Shown: piece by piece, positions 10,979 to 24,678 of the stretch
Layout of the letters: the number at the start of each line of letters is the position of its first letter
Position numbering within the stretch: the stretch's first letter is position 1
NCBI GenBank assembly: GCA_949130495.1
Contig: OX422220.1
Coordinates: 124,061,810 to 124,125,809, forward strand
Length of the DNA stretch: 64,000 nucleotides
Direction: 5' to 3'
From: Sambucus nigra
Lineage: Eukaryota; Streptophyta; Magnoliopsida; Dipsacales; Adoxaceae
Program-made: the position numbers and the translations under genes
The notes under the pieces: model-generated
What the model was told of the DNA's origin: nothing
The model's database searches: none
The model's input: only the letters and a program-made list of their open reading frames with translations

Positions 10979-13910
10979 TGTGACACCCCGACTAATTAAA
11001 TACCGGGTAGCTACTCCTTTATTAAATCAATACAAAATGCCAAGTTGGTTCAGTAAATAGCATCACTGTCGAAAACATTTTAATAATTACTAACCACCTA
11101 GTATTTACAAAGTAAGTTGCCAAATTTTAAGTTAAGTCTGATTAACATGCAGTAAAAGAATAATATAGAAATGTAACACAACCATTCACGATAAAGTCCA
11201 ACTATAATAAATCAACAAGTAAAGATGAGTCTCGAGGAAATACTCCTCACAACAATCCCAAAATGAAAAGAAATGAAACAAGTCTGCATCCCGAATTAAT
11301 TACAAACCAAAGTCTGAATAACTGAAATATAAAATGAAATGTCTCTAAAAGAAATGGGCGACATGCCCTACAACTGATAAATGCTGAAGATAGAGGCAAC
11401 ATATATGAAGCGTCTACAAGCAAGGTCCTGTAACTTCCACAAACAGCTACAGCTCGTCACCTGAATGAGAATCCTAAGCATGGTGTCCTTGTGGCTGGGC
11501 ACCTAAAATGGTTTTTACAAAAATAGATTTGAAAGCAAATGGGTCAGAGCCCGAAAGTGGAAATCATTTTGAAAACAGCAAGTGCTTTAATAACATTTAA
11601 AACAATGAATGTAAAGTACATGTTAGGACGTGCTCTCACGTGAAATACTCACCTCTCGTCTAACTGTGCACTCCTAACGTTCCTGTACCCATTCATGTGA
11701 CATCCATATCTAACCAAACTGTAATAAGTTCTACCCCTTACTACTCGATCCCCATATTACATTCTAGCGTTATCAATTTAAAGAGAGCTTTACTTAACCT
11801 CAGATTCTCAATTTGTAATACAATTCACTATCAGTTAACCCGTTATGTATCTCAAAATATTACCATAATTATATTCATAATAACAACATGAACATTCCCA
11901 TTATCTACGTGTATATTATTCACGTCATAAATATACAATACAAGCACCCCGAGACTAAGCTGTGGTGCACACATACTCTGCTATCCATCCCGGTACATCA
12001 CGTACATAAGGATCACGTATTCCGAATCTCTCAGGAATCGTTCTCAGATAACAACATCACAAATAATGGAGGCGAACACAGTCACATCACATGGGTCACG
12101 TACATACCTACGCTCCCACGATCAGCAAACTTATTAACATCCCAATAAGTCCTTCTCTGACCTATGTTCATCGAGGTAACCAATCTAAATCCGGGCAACA
12201 CAAGGATAAGAAGGCCCTAAGCGAACGTAAACCTCCCGTGATAGCAAGTATGGTAGGTATGTCATACACATAAAATTATATATTAAGCATTCACACATCT
12301 TAGATATCCCAATATTAATAAAGGTATACTCTACATCTTTATACCATTATTCCAAATTTGTATATTTTACGTCTCCCGATAATATAAAAGTTAAACCGTT
12401 GACACGTCTCACGTCGTAGTTTCTTATACTTAAAACCTATCTAAAATAGATTATTAAGTTCCTATTATTCCCACATATAACATCTTTATTCCTAAGGTCT
12501 TTACTTCTGTCCCAAACCTCATTTCATCAAATTATTCAAATTTACACTATTAACCCAAATGTTATCTCACTTATCGAATTTCATTTATTTAGAATAATTC
12601 CTCAAATTGAATTCTAATTAAGGTCCAAATTTCATAACCATGCCTACTGGTCTTCCTTAAGTTTAAGGGTATTCATAAGGTCTCCAATAATATTTTCCAA
12701 GGGTTACCACCATTAAAATTTAAAGTAGGGAAAACTTTACTCATTCTGGGAAGGTCGATCGATCGATGGTGGTCGATCGATCGACTGATGAACATCGATC
12801 GATCGAATGCACCAGGTATGGCTACGGACTGCTTCGTTTTGCAGTTTTCAAATCATCCCAAAACATACTTTTAGTGCATGAATCTCTAATATAACGTTAT
12901 AGTATCATCATACAACCATCCTACAACATTAATAACGTTCTAAAACCAATAATTCATCAACCAATGGGCTATAAATGGATCAATCTTCATTAAGAACCCT
13001 CGTTTTCTAATTCTTTCAAGAACATTAATAAACCTCTTCTTAAATCCGTTTTTAGATCATCAAGGGTCATAATTTTGAATTCATAATTCGTCCAGAATGT
13101 TACTACATGCAGTCCCTAACATAATTCATAGTTTTAAACTTCCAATTCATGGGTCTATATCATCCTCCAAGATAAATTCGATAATTCCTAAACATGGAAA
13201 AGCATGGCATTGAATCAATTGTAATTAAACCACTTGCCTTAATCTTTCTCTGAATTTGAGGTTGAAACTTGAAGGTTGAATTGTCTTCTCTCTCTCTCTC
13301 TGCAGAATTCTTCTCTTCCTCTCTCTCTCTCTACAAGTTCTTCTCAAGGTGTTAATGGAGGTGGGGTTGGTTTTTGCCAAGTTAAAGGTTTCTAAACTTC
13401 TCCCGTAGCCCACTACCTAAATTGAGGTTGGAACATGGCTTAGTGGGTTAATACTAAGTCAGATTTTAACTCTAATTTTCGTGGGTTTTAATTACCCAAT
13501 TTTCGAAATTACCAAAATGCCCCTATAAGTTACCGGCATGGCCCAATAATGCTCCGGGACCCAAACTTAACCCTCGGCTAGTGTTTTCTGACTATTTCGA
13601 CCCTTCCGAACGCGTTGGCGCACTCAAAATGACCATATGGGTGATAAAAATAAAATTCATTTTTTTTTCAAATAATTATATTCCTGACGCGACTGTCACG
13701 CGCGTCCCAACAAAATTTCCCAAATTGCCGTATTTCAATCTCGCGACAATTTTAATATTTCCAATATTCATATATTGCCATATATACACATTATAATCAA
13801 ATACTAACTCACATCTCGTTAATATTTTATCCGGATTACTTTTCAATTAATACGCATTTAATTCAATTAATCCCTAAAAATAAATATCACAGAAAATACG
13901 GGGTATTACA
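10979..13910 (-). repeat. LTR 2 of the array (2932 bp), shared by units 1 and 2
   Basis: Same ends as LTR 1 and about 25 substitutions from it by eye. It serves as 5' LTR of unit 1 (PBS on its left) and 3' LTR of unit 2 (PPT on its right at 13911). Palindrome cluster 12753-12810; hairpin 11482-11503. Confidence 0.9.
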
Positions 13911-16129
13911 TACTTCCCCCCTAATAACTGAATTTCGTCCCGAAATTCGGATAAGTAAGGCACACCTGTAAAAATTCTAGGTATCCCCCAGTGTAAAAAA
14001 AAAATTTATAAAGAAAAGCCCAAATCACTAAATCCTCGCTTCACAATTAGTTTGTTTAACATACTTGATACCTAGTCAGAATAATCTTTGATAAATGCAC
14101 CTCACGTTGTGCTGTTATTAAACAACATTCGAATAGAAATAGCTTATACGTCATTAGCCGCATTATATTGTGAGTCCGCGCCTCACTAGAAATTACTGCG
14201 TTTATCAAAACTCCAAACTCCCATCCTGGGATGAATCAATAACACATCTGACCACGCTTGTCCATTCCTTGAAATATCCCGACGTTGTGACTTTCACACC
14301 AGGGAAATCCACTTCAGCCTGTTGGTGTCACACAAACCCTTATAAGCACCTTGTCTACCATAAATAGATATGGGTGCATTTTCCCCAACTCTTCCATTAG
14401 GTAATATCTCCTCCTCATTACTACAATATACCTCACTAGTTACACCCGATTTGGAATTGAAAATATCGCAATGAATCCAAAATTTCTTTCATACAATCCA
14501 ACAGTCGTTAGTCACCTTGCGCCTGCACCTCGGGTTATAGGCGATACAACCCTCAGTGTGAATCGTTATTTCCCACTACTTATTGTCACCCCACCTAAAG
14601 GTGGATTTCGGGGATTTCATCCCAGTTCTAAATAATACTACGTCGAACCACGTACCGGCGTGTTCACTATCTAACAGTGTAAATCACCCCAAGTATATAA
14701 CAATTTCTCTCCTTCTGGACAACATGTCCCACGTAGTCAAAGGAACTCATTACTTATCAATAATTTGGCTACCTCTCACGAAATTCTCCAACTTGACCCT
14801 CCCATTCTTGGAATCGTCGACTTGATACAAAATTATTTGGTTGATCATCTAACCCCAACTGTTCTACTACTTACTATACCTCTTTTAATGTCGATATTCA
14901 CATTAAATTTTCCCCGTTAAATGATACTTAATGGTCTTATTCCCTGGTGAATACCAAAAGTTTGGACCTTTACACTTCTCACCACTTTGTGCATAACTGG
15001 AATTTATATCTGATTGACATCCTCATTCTATTTACTCTTGAGTTACCCTCAACATTCGATTGATCGGAATTCTACTCCAAATTGCTCATACTAATTTATT
15101 TGCCTTCTCAAGAGATATCCTTTTATTAAATGGCTTTCTACTGCCTTTTATCCAAATTTGTACGTGCTACACTGACTACACATGATATTCACTTACACCT
15201 TTTCTTATGACGTTTAATCTCATAAGTAATAATCTTACCCGTCTATGTTCGCTTTTCTTTTGATTAACACTTTAGCAAATCAAGATGTCTACGCCCCTTA
15301 TAACCCAACCATACAATTTTTAAACATTATATATGCTTCATATAAATCCCAAACTCTTTATTGTAACTGTAAATACAACGGTGCTATGCCACTTGGGCGT
15401 TCTCAATCGTTTCTGTATTAGGAATCCTAAATCCTCCTTATCCTCAATGCGTCCTTCCACACGCCGTGACAAAACCAACATTATTAGTACTTATCGTAAT
15501 TTACTAACAACTGGCTCTAATGGCCGTACATCAAAATTTACTCCTTGTAACTTCCCGTTATAACTATGTACTCCCATAATGATAGAGGTATCCAAATTAT
15601 GAACGAAGGGCCACACATTTCCTTACTACCAACTTTATTCTAAGTTTCATGCGTGGAGTGTCTCGCAAAGGGAAATCCAAACAAGGAACCCCCCCGATAC
15701 ACTACTACCTAACATTGTCGGTCATCGGAATCCGTTAAGCCCTGTCCAAAATATGTACCCCTACACTCTCACCTTTTAACAACAAAGTTTCATCTCAGTT
15801 CGCAATTATACATAAACAAGGAACTCCTTCTGAAAGACGCTTTTCTCTTTACAGTGATGGGAATCACATTTCATATACAACATTTCAGATATTTGAGACC
15901 CTCAATTTCCCGTCCCTAGACACACAACTATGAGCATAAACTTACAAATCTCTAACGGGTGATAAAACAATGCACTCTTTTGTTACGACCTCTCCATCGT
16001 TAATTATAAGAACCAACTAACTCTTTGTGTACTAGTAAATCAATTACATACGACTCATAATAATGAAATCCCTACGCATACTGGGATTAAATATCCAAGA
16101 CCACTATACCTTTTAGAAATCACAACATA

Positions 16130-16134
<5 letters not shown>

Positions 16135-16189
<55 letters not shown>
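16135..16189. repeat. (TA)n microsatellite in internal 2
   Basis: Pure TA run, expanded relative to the tract at 9124-9158. Confidence 0.9.
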
Positions 16190-16190
<1 letters not shown>

Positions 16191-17986
16191 ATTTACAAAA
16201 GTACGATTGCGAGTCCGGCCCTCTCACAGATGGGCCCTCGCCAGAACAAAACATGCTACCCCAATGGTGGCAATCCCAATAAACTTGCAATACCAGCACA
16301 CTATCGGTATAATCATATATATAAAACCATAAATAATATCATATCATACTCGTATAATGCAGCACTAAAACGACTAATTTCAATAAATTATTAACCGCTA
16401 TCAATATACCCATTCATCCTCCGCGGATGACAATAAAAGTAACCCCCACACTATCAGGGAAAAACGTTCTTATAAATAATAAAATTACTGGTATACTCAC
16501 TAAATTCGACTCTCAAGCGAGAATAACAATATGACAAATGTAGCAACTCATTCATGCCACAAATAACATGCATCATCATCTGAGGATGTAACTCATACTT
16601 CTATCTTATCAATCGTCCCGGCTGCTCAAATGGTTCCTGGACTTACCACACATGTCCGTACCAACCCAAATATTTTATTAACTGTTGCTCTTGCTAGGCA
16701 CAATACCTTGATCCCTACTCTTGTATCGGGAAAATTTTTATATCGCACGGATTTCACTCCCCACAGAAATACCTCTACACATACTCCACTTATCTTTGTC
16801 TCACAAATCATGTTAAGGTGGTCCATTCTCTCGGACGTTGGTAGTCTCGACTCTGATGACCACCCCCATTGTTCCCTTAGCTTTGACGGCCCTAAGGAAC
16901 ATGCTACTAATTTCCACATTTCTTACTGAAATCACCATTGCTCGGTAATAATTCAGCTATCCGAATCATTTTAACTGGTTCTCCGTTGGGTCTTCCCATT
17001 GTGGTGCGTCTCCAACACCAGTTTTCCCCAGTCTTACTTTATATAAAGTTCTCGATTCTTGTATCTCCCCACCCAGGGATTTTTACCTCCAAATTAACAC
17101 TATGCGACAATACCATTCGCTTTAACCGTCCAAGCAGAACTCTGCCAGAAGGACTAGCAATTCTTCTATGTAAATTCTCCCTTTAATATCCCCTTCTCCG
17201 TTTCACCTACTTCACCCGGTGTAGGGTTCAGTACAACATTAAATTTCTCCTCACACGTTAACCCCTGTTTGGCCCTCTTATGTGAGTTCAGAATAACATT
17301 CGCCTTTCAACCTGAACATCTGATGAAGGAACTTATGGTCAGACCATACGTGTACACCCTCTCGACATCACATTCCACTTTTAAGTGGGTTGCTTGTTTC
17401 TCACCATTGAATCTTCGCTCTTACGAGACAAGAAAATTTTTTCTTAAATTTTCACTCTCGCTTGGCCATACTCCGACACAAGTCCAAGCCTTCGGATATA
17501 TTACGTTTGTTCGACTAGCACACGCCATCTCCGCATTTCGAGTATTGCCACTACTGGTTTTCTTCAATGTTAAATCTAACTCTTTCTCTCCCATTCCAAC
17601 CTTATTGGATGTGTCTAATTTGACCCCATTCCTACTATAGCTGTACCCGAAAGTCTTAAGTCGCGCCTTAGCCTTCTATATTATCCAGAACTTCCGTGCC
17701 ATAGTATCGGTGACTTCAACTACGGTCATCCTTCTTTAAATAATTCGATTAACCTCGATATATATTTGCCTCCTGCTGTTCACCCAACTGTCTTCACCTG
17801 ACGTACTACATTGTTCGGCACATGAACACACTTGATCGCAATACGATTCGCTATCATATACATCATAGCAGGAGAACGAAATCTCCCCAAAGATATCAAC
17901 AATCCTAAGCATAGGGCTCTACATCAAAGAAAGCTCAGCGGAAACATAATAAGCCGTACAGATCCTAAAGGACACTAGAACCTGAT

Positions 17987-17998
17987 GCTCTGATACCA
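17987..17998 (-). promoter_or_regulatory. Primer binding site, array unit 2 (tRNA-iMet type)
   Basis: Minus-strand TGGTATCAGAGC, 2 bp from the LTR 3 boundary at 18001. Confidence 0.9.
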
Positions 17999-18000
17999 CC

Positions 18001-20949
18001 TGTGACACCCCGACTAATTAAATACCGGGTAGCTACTCCTTTATTAAATCAATACAAAATGCCAAGTTGGTTCAGAAAATAGCATCACTGTCGAAAACAT
18101 TTTAATAATTAACCACCTAGTATTTACAAAGTAAGTTGCCAAGTTTTAAGTTAAGTCTGATTAACATGCAGTAAAAGAATAATATAGAAATGTAACACAA
18201 CCATTCACGATAAAGTCCAACTATAATAAATCAACAAGTAAAGATGAGTCTCGAGGAAATACTCCTCACAACAATCCCAAAATGAAAAGAAATGAAACAA
18301 GTTTGCATCCCGAATTAATTACAAACCAAAGTCTGAATAACTGAAATATAAAATGAAATGTCTCTAAAAGAAATGGGCGACATGCCCTACAACTGATAAA
18401 TGCTGAAGATAGAGGCAAGATATATGAAGCGTCTACAAGCAAGGTCCTGTAACTTCCACAAACAGCTACAACTCGTCACCTGAATGAGAATCCTAAGCAT
18501 GGTGTCCTTGTGGCTGGGCACCTAAAATGGTTTTCATAAAAATAGATTTGAAAGCAAATGGGTCAGAGCCCGAAAGTGGAAATCATTTTGAAAACAACAA
18601 GTGCTTTTATAACATTTAAAACAATGAATGTAAAGTACATGTTAGGACGTGCTCTCACGTGAAATACTCACCTCTCGTCTAACTGTGCACTCCTAACGTT
18701 CCTGTACCCATTCATGTGACATCCATATCTAACCAAACTGTAATAAGTTCTACCCCTTACTACTCGATCCCCATATTACATTCTAGCGTTATCAATTTAA
18801 AGAGAGCTTTACTTAACCTCAGATTCTCAATTTGTAATACAATTCACTATCGGTTAACCCGTTATGTTTCTCAAAATATTACCATAATTATATTCACAAT
18901 AACAACATGAACATTCCCATTATCTACGTGTATATTATTCACGTCATAAATATACAATACAAGCACCCCGAGACTAAGCTGTGGTGCACACATACTCTGC
19001 TATCCATCCCGGTACATCACGTACATAAGGATCACGTATTCCGAATCTCTCAGGAATCGTTCTCAGATAACAACATCACAAATAATGGAGGCGAACACAG
19101 TCACATCACATGGGTCACGTACATACCTACGCTCCCACGATCAGCAAACTTATTAACATCCCAATAAGTCCTTCTCTGACCTATGTTCATCGAGGTAACC
19201 AATCTAAATCCGGGCAACACAAGGATAAGAAGGCCCTAAGCGAACGTAAACCTCCCGTGATAGCAAGTATGGTAGGTATGTCATACACATAAAATTATAT
19301 ACTAAGCATTCACACGTCTTAGATATCCCAATATTAATAAAGGTATACTCTACATCTTTATACCATTATTCCAAATTTGTATATTTTACGTCTCCCGATA
19401 ATATAAAAGTTAAACCGTCGACACGTCTCACGTCGTAGTTTCTTATACTTAAAACCTATCTAAAATAGATTATTAAGTTCCTATTATTCCCACATATAAC
19501 ATCTTTATTCCTAAGGTCTTTACTTCTGCCCCAAACCTCATTTCATCAAATTATTCAAATTTACACTATTAACCCAAATGTTATCTCACTTATCGAATTT
19601 CATTTATTTAGAATAATTCCTCAAATTGAATTCTAATTAAGGTCCAAATTTCATAACCATGCCTACTGGTCTTCCTTAAGTTTAAGGGTATTCATAAGGT
19701 CTCCAATAATATTTTCCAAGGGTTACCACCATTAAAATTTAAAGTAGGGAAAACTTTACTCATTCTGGGAAGGTCGATCGATCGACCTTTTCCTTCGATC
19801 GATCAATGGTGGTCGATCGATCGACTGATGAACATCGATCGATCGAATGCACCAGGTATGGCTACGGACTGTTTCGTTTTGCAGTTTTCAAATCATCCCA
19901 AAACATACTTTTAATGCATGAATCTCTAATATAACGTTATAGTATCATCATACAACCATCCTACAACATTAATAACGTTCTAAAACCAATAATTCATCAA
20001 CCAATGGGCTATAAATGGATCAATCTTCATTAAGAACCCTAGTTTTCTAATTCTTTCAAGAACATTAATAAACCTCTTCTTAAATCCGTTTTTAGATCAT
20101 AAAGGGTCATAATTTTGAATTCATAATTCGTCCAGAATGTTACTACATGCAGTCCCTAACATAATTCATAGTTTTAAACTTCCAATTCATGGGTCTATAT
20201 CATCCTCCAAGATAAATTCGATAATTCCTAAACATGGAAAAGCATGGCATTGAATCAATTGTAATTAAACCACCTGCCTTAATCTTTCTCTGAATTTGAG
20301 GTTGAAACTTGAAGGTTGAATTGCCTTCTCTCTCTCTCTCTGCAGAATTCTTCTCTTCCTCTCTCTCTCTACAAGTTCTTCTCAAGGTGTTAATGGAGGT
20401 GGGGTTGGTTTTTGCCAAGTTAAAGGTTTCTAAACTTCTCCCGTAGCCCACTACCTAAATTGGGGTTGGAACATGGCTTAGTGGGTTAATACTAAGTCAG
20501 ATTTTAACTCTAATTTTCGTGGGTTTTAATTACCCAATTTCCGAAATTACCAAAATGCCCCTATAAGTTACCGGCATGGCCCAATAATGCCTCGGGACCC
20601 AAACTTAACCCCCGGCTAGTGTTTTCTGACTATTTCGACCCTTCCGAACGCGTTGGCGCACTCAAAATGACCATACGGGTGATAAAAATAAAATTCATTT
20701 TTTTTTTCAAATAATTATATTCCTGACGCGACTGTCACGCGCGTCCCAACAAAATTTCCCAAATTGCCGTATTTCAATCTCGCGACAATTTCAATATTTC
20801 CAATATTCATATATTTCCATATATACACATTATAATCAAATACTAACTCACATCTCGTTAATATTTTATCCGGATTACTTTTCAATTAATACGCATTTAA
20901 TTCAATTAATCCCTAAAAATAAATATCACAGAAAATACGGGGTATTACA
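18001..20949 (-). repeat. LTR 3 of the array (2949 bp), shared by units 2 and 3
   Basis: Same termini as the other two LTRs. Its palindrome cluster (19772-19850) is 21 bp longer than in LTR 1 and LTR 2 and includes a perfect 16-bp palindrome GGTCGATCGATCGACC. Hairpin at 18501-18522. Confidence 0.9.
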
Positions 20950-22926
20950 TACTTCCCCCCTAATAACTGAATTTCGTCCAGAAATTCGGATAAGTAAGGC
21001 ACACCTGTAAAAATTTTAGGTATCCTCCAGTATAAAAAAAAAATTTATAAAGAAAAGCCCAAATCACTAAATCCTCGCTTCACAATTAGTTTGTTTAACA
21101 TACTTGATACCTAGTCAGAATAATCTTTGATAAATGCACCTCACGTTGTGCTGTTATTAAACAACATTCGAATAGAAATAGCTTATACGTCATTAGTCGC
21201 ATTATATTGTGAGTCCGCGCCTCACTAGAAATTACTGCGTTTATCAAAACTCCAAACTCCCATCCTGGGATGAATCAATAACACATCTGACCACGCTTGT
21301 CCATTCCTTGAAATATCCCGACGTTGTGACTTTCACACCAGGGAAATCCACTTCAGCCTGTTGGTGTCACACAAACCCTTGTAAGCACCTTGTCTACCAT
21401 AAATAGATATGGGTGCATTTTCCCCAACTCTTCCATTAGGTAATATCTCCTCCTCATTACTACAATATACCTCACTAGTTACACCCGATTTGGAATTGAA
21501 AATATCGCAATGAATCCAAAATTTCTTCATACAATCCAACTGTCGTTAGTCACCTTGCGCCTGCACCTCGGGTTATAGGCGATACAACCCTCAGTGTGAA
21601 TCGTTATTTCCCACTACTTATTGTCACCCCACCTAAAGGTGGATTTCGGGGATTTCATCCCAGTTCTAAATAATACTACGTCGAACCACGTACCGACGTG
21701 TTCACTATCTAACAGTGTAAATCACCCCAAGTATATAACAATTTCTCTCCTTCTGGACAACATGTCCCACGTAGTCAAAGGAACTCATTACTTATCAATA
21801 ATTTGGCTACCTCTCACGAAATTCTCCAACTTGACCCTCCCATTCTTGGAATCGTCGACTTGATACAAAATTATTTGGTTGATCATCTAACCCCAACTGT
21901 TCTACTACTTACTATACCTCTTTTAATGTCGATATTCACATTAAATTTTCCCCGTTAAATGATACTTAATGGTCTTATTCCCTGGTGAATACCAAAAGTT
22001 TGGACCTTTACACTTCTCACCACTTTGTGCATAACTGGAATTTATATCTGATTGACATCCTCATTCTATTTACTCTTGAGTTACCCTCAACATTCGATTG
22101 ATCGGAATTCTACTCCAAATTGCTCATACTAATTTATTCGCCTGCTCAAGAGATATCCTTTTATTAAATGGCTTTCTACTGCCTTTTATCCAAATTTGTA
22201 CGTGCTACACTGACTACACATGATATTCACTTACACCTTTTCTTATGACATTTAATCTCATAAGTAATAATCTTACCCGTCTATGTTCGCTTTTCTTTTG
22301 ATTAACACTTTAGCAAATCAAGATGTCTACGCCCCTTATAACCCAACCATACAATTTTTAAACATTATATATGCTTCATATAAATCCCAAACTCTTTATT
22401 GTTACTGTAAATACAACGGTGCTATGCCACTTGGGCGTTCTCAATCGTTTCTTTATTAGGAATCCTAAATCCTCCTTATCCTCAATGCGTCCTTCCACAC
22501 GCCGTGACAAAACCAACATTATTAGTACTTATCGTAATTTACTAACAACTGGCTCTAATGGCCGTACATCAAAATTTACTCCTTGTAACTTCCCGTTATA
22601 ACTACGTACTCCCATAACGATAGAGGTATCCAAATTATGAACGAAGGGCCACACATTTCCTTACTACCAACTTTATGCTATGTTTCATGCGTGGAGTGTC
22701 TCGCAAAGCGAAATCCAAACAAGGAACCCCCCCGATACACTACTACCTAACATTGTCGGTCATCGGAATCCGTTAAGCCCTGTCCAAAATATGTACCCCT
22801 ACACTCTCACCTTTTAACAACAAAGTTTCATCTCAGTTCGCAATTATACATAAACAAGGAACTCCTTCTGAAAGACGCTTTTCTCTTTACAGTGATGGGA
22901 ATCACATTTCATATACAACATTTCAG
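20950..22926 (-). other. Array internal domain 3, truncated
   Basis: Starts with the PPT region as in the other units and follows internal 1 closely up to CATTTCAG (equivalent of 8868-8876), where it stops at the copia LTR. The remaining half of the internal, its PBS and its 5' LTR are absent from the window. Non-coding. Confidence 0.85.
22921..22926. other. Deletion junction with TTTCAG microhomology
   Basis: TTTCAG belongs to the array (it is in intact internal 1 before ATATTTGAG) and also to the complete copia LTR (30775-30780). The two sequences are fused through this 6-bp overlap, and both are truncated here. It looks like illegitimate recombination rather than an insertion boundary. 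Confidence 0.75.
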
Positions 22927-24356
22927 TGTAGTAGTGTGTTAAGTGTTTGTGAAGTGATTCCTATTCACATGCATGAACTCACACACACTTAGATTTACAG
23001 ACAGTCCTAGAAAAATTACATATAAAGTCTATATACTGTGATTTTGTTTTCTTTCTTTCTTACAGAACTATAAACCTGTTTGACCTTTAATATAACCCAC
23101 ATTCCACGGATATCTCGCTTCAAAATCGGTCAAGATCTTAATCAATCTCGGTTTTAAAAATATTTTTGAGATTGAAAATCTCCGAGTGTGAATCCAACTA
23201 GGTCAAGGTTTAGTATCGTAAGAATAGAAACCATAAAACATTTTCAAAACCAAATCAGTAAAGATTTTCTTAAATCAAGTAAGAAATATGCAGATCTAGT
23301 GAAAATGTAACATGCAGAATGTAGATCTAAAGTTTCTATGAAAAAGAAACACAGATTCTTCACACGAATGTTTAAGTTATAAACAAGATCATAGACAAAG
23401 AGGTTACAGCTTCAAATGAACAAACCACTCTCTCTCAAACACTCAAGGTTGTGTTTGGGGTTAGGTGTATACGAAGGTTTGATTCAAAAAATGAAGTGTT
23501 TAGGGTTAGGGTTTGGTTTTTGGCTAACTATTTTTCCTTTCTCTCTCTTCTCTCTTTTCTTTTCTCTCTTCTCTCTCACTTCTCTCTTCTCTCTATTTTT
23601 TTTCTCTCAGAAATGACGAATGCCCAAAAGTCTTGAAAGTCTGAGAAGTGGGGGGTTTATATAGAGGTGAAGGAAGATTCTAGAAATGCGCATGGAATCA
23701 ATGGCTGAGATTAAGTCATCCTACGATTGACTTGATCTAAGGGTTATAAAACAGCGAGGGTTAAGTCCAAAGTGATTGGTTCAAACGAAGGCACACGGAT
23801 AGGTTTAAAACACATGCAGACCATCGATCAGCTTTGATCCAACGATCATCAATCCACCAGCGAACCCTAACACAAAAAGATGAACCAGGAGGATGACAAG
23901 TGTTGCAATATGAGTGGCACACACACGCGCATCCAAAGTAATTACAGCAAGCACCCTGAAGTCTCTAGCGCATTTACATTCTACCCAAATCAACATTCCA
24001 ATGAAAAATGAAGTTTTTAAAATAGAAATTTTACCCCACAAATTATATAAACACATTTTATTAATGAAAACATTAATTAAAAAAATGTTTAAAAATTCCC
24101 AAAAATAATTAAAACCACATTTTAAGGGGAATTAATCACAAAATCAAGTTTAAGCAATATATACACATGTATGCACTTCTAATTGTGTGTAGTGTGATTC
24201 AATTTATACCTTCATGGATCATTGAAGAGGATTAAAGAGATAAGTTCTGAGGCTTTTTGGATTCTAGGATAGACAACCAATTTTGTCACTATTTCCAAAT
24301 TAGATGAACACTTATATAGTATAGACTTAAGCAAGTCAAAGGTATAAGGTGCTTCA
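22927..24356 (-). repeat. Truncated 3' LTR of the SIRE-like element (1430 bp)
   Basis: Matches 30781-32231, with roughly 20 substitutions by eye plus small indels, including a 12-bp segment near 31723 absent here. In element sense it starts TGAAGCACC and stops at CTACTACACTGAAA, where the 5' LTR continues for another 519 bp. It contains a CT-rich tract at 23538-23608. Confidence 0.85.
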
Positions 24357-24678
24357 ATCTCCCCCTTTGGAAATATGAGACAAAATCTCCTTTGAGTTAG
24401 CTTAAAACTCGTAGGGAACCAAAAAAATAAAACCTAGTCCTATACAAAAAATACTATCTACCCATTTCCTAGAAAGTCAAAAATTACATAACTGAACTAT
24501 TTCCAAAATTGTACACTAGAAATGGTAGACAATCAGTAGAAGAGATTCCTGCAAATATGCACACTAAGATCAAGCAGTTTAGATTGAAATGTGAACAAAA
24601 CATTGAACTCGTAATACTCAAATTTCTCCCCCATTTTGTCTCAAATGGACAAAGGGTAAAACTTAAGGTCTGAAGAGT
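24357..24678 (-). promoter_or_regulatory. 3' untranslated segment and polypurine tract of the SIRE-like element
   Basis: Minus-strand CCAAAGGGGGAGAT ends directly at the LTR (24357-24370). The rest is AT-rich and non-coding, with a second purine run on the minus strand (TGGGGGAG, near 24627-24634). Confidence 0.75.

Larger units (their letters stand above)
13911..18000 (-). other. Array internal domain 2: 4.09-kb non-coding region
   Basis: Near-identical copy of internal 1 with PPT at 13911-13923 and PBS at 17987-17998. No coding capacity. The TA tract (about 16135-16189) is roughly 20 bp longer than in internal 1. Confidence 0.8.
3972..22926 (-). mobile_element. Tandem LARD-like array: three LTRs and three internal domains
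   Basis: On the minus strand the order is internal(partial)-LTR-internal-LTR-internal-LTR. LTRs are at 3972-6900, 10979-13910 and 18001-20949; internals at 6901-10978, 13911-18000 and 20950-22926. Unit period is 7010 and 7039 bp. Each complete internal starts with a tRNA-iMet PBS and ends at a polypurine tract, as expected of LTR retrotransposons. Internals carry no ORF above about 123 codons and no gag or pol motif, matching a large retrotransposon derivative. LTR copies differ by roughly 1% by eye. Neighbouring units share an LTR, the structure expected from unequal recombination between LTRs. The left flank is GTGCT inside the Tat antisense region; the right end is deleted at the copia junction, so no target duplication can be seen. 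Confidence 0.88.

Noticed and set aside
22927..22932. Copia LTR boundary taken as TG at 22927 / 30781
   Set aside because: The PBS sits 519 bp further in at 30247-30261, so 22927 is a truncation point, not the LTR end.
23416..23636. Leu/Phe/Ser-rich small ORFs in the copia LTRs (also 31269-31498)
   Set aside because: They are produced by a CT-rich tract read in two frames and only exist in LTR DNA.
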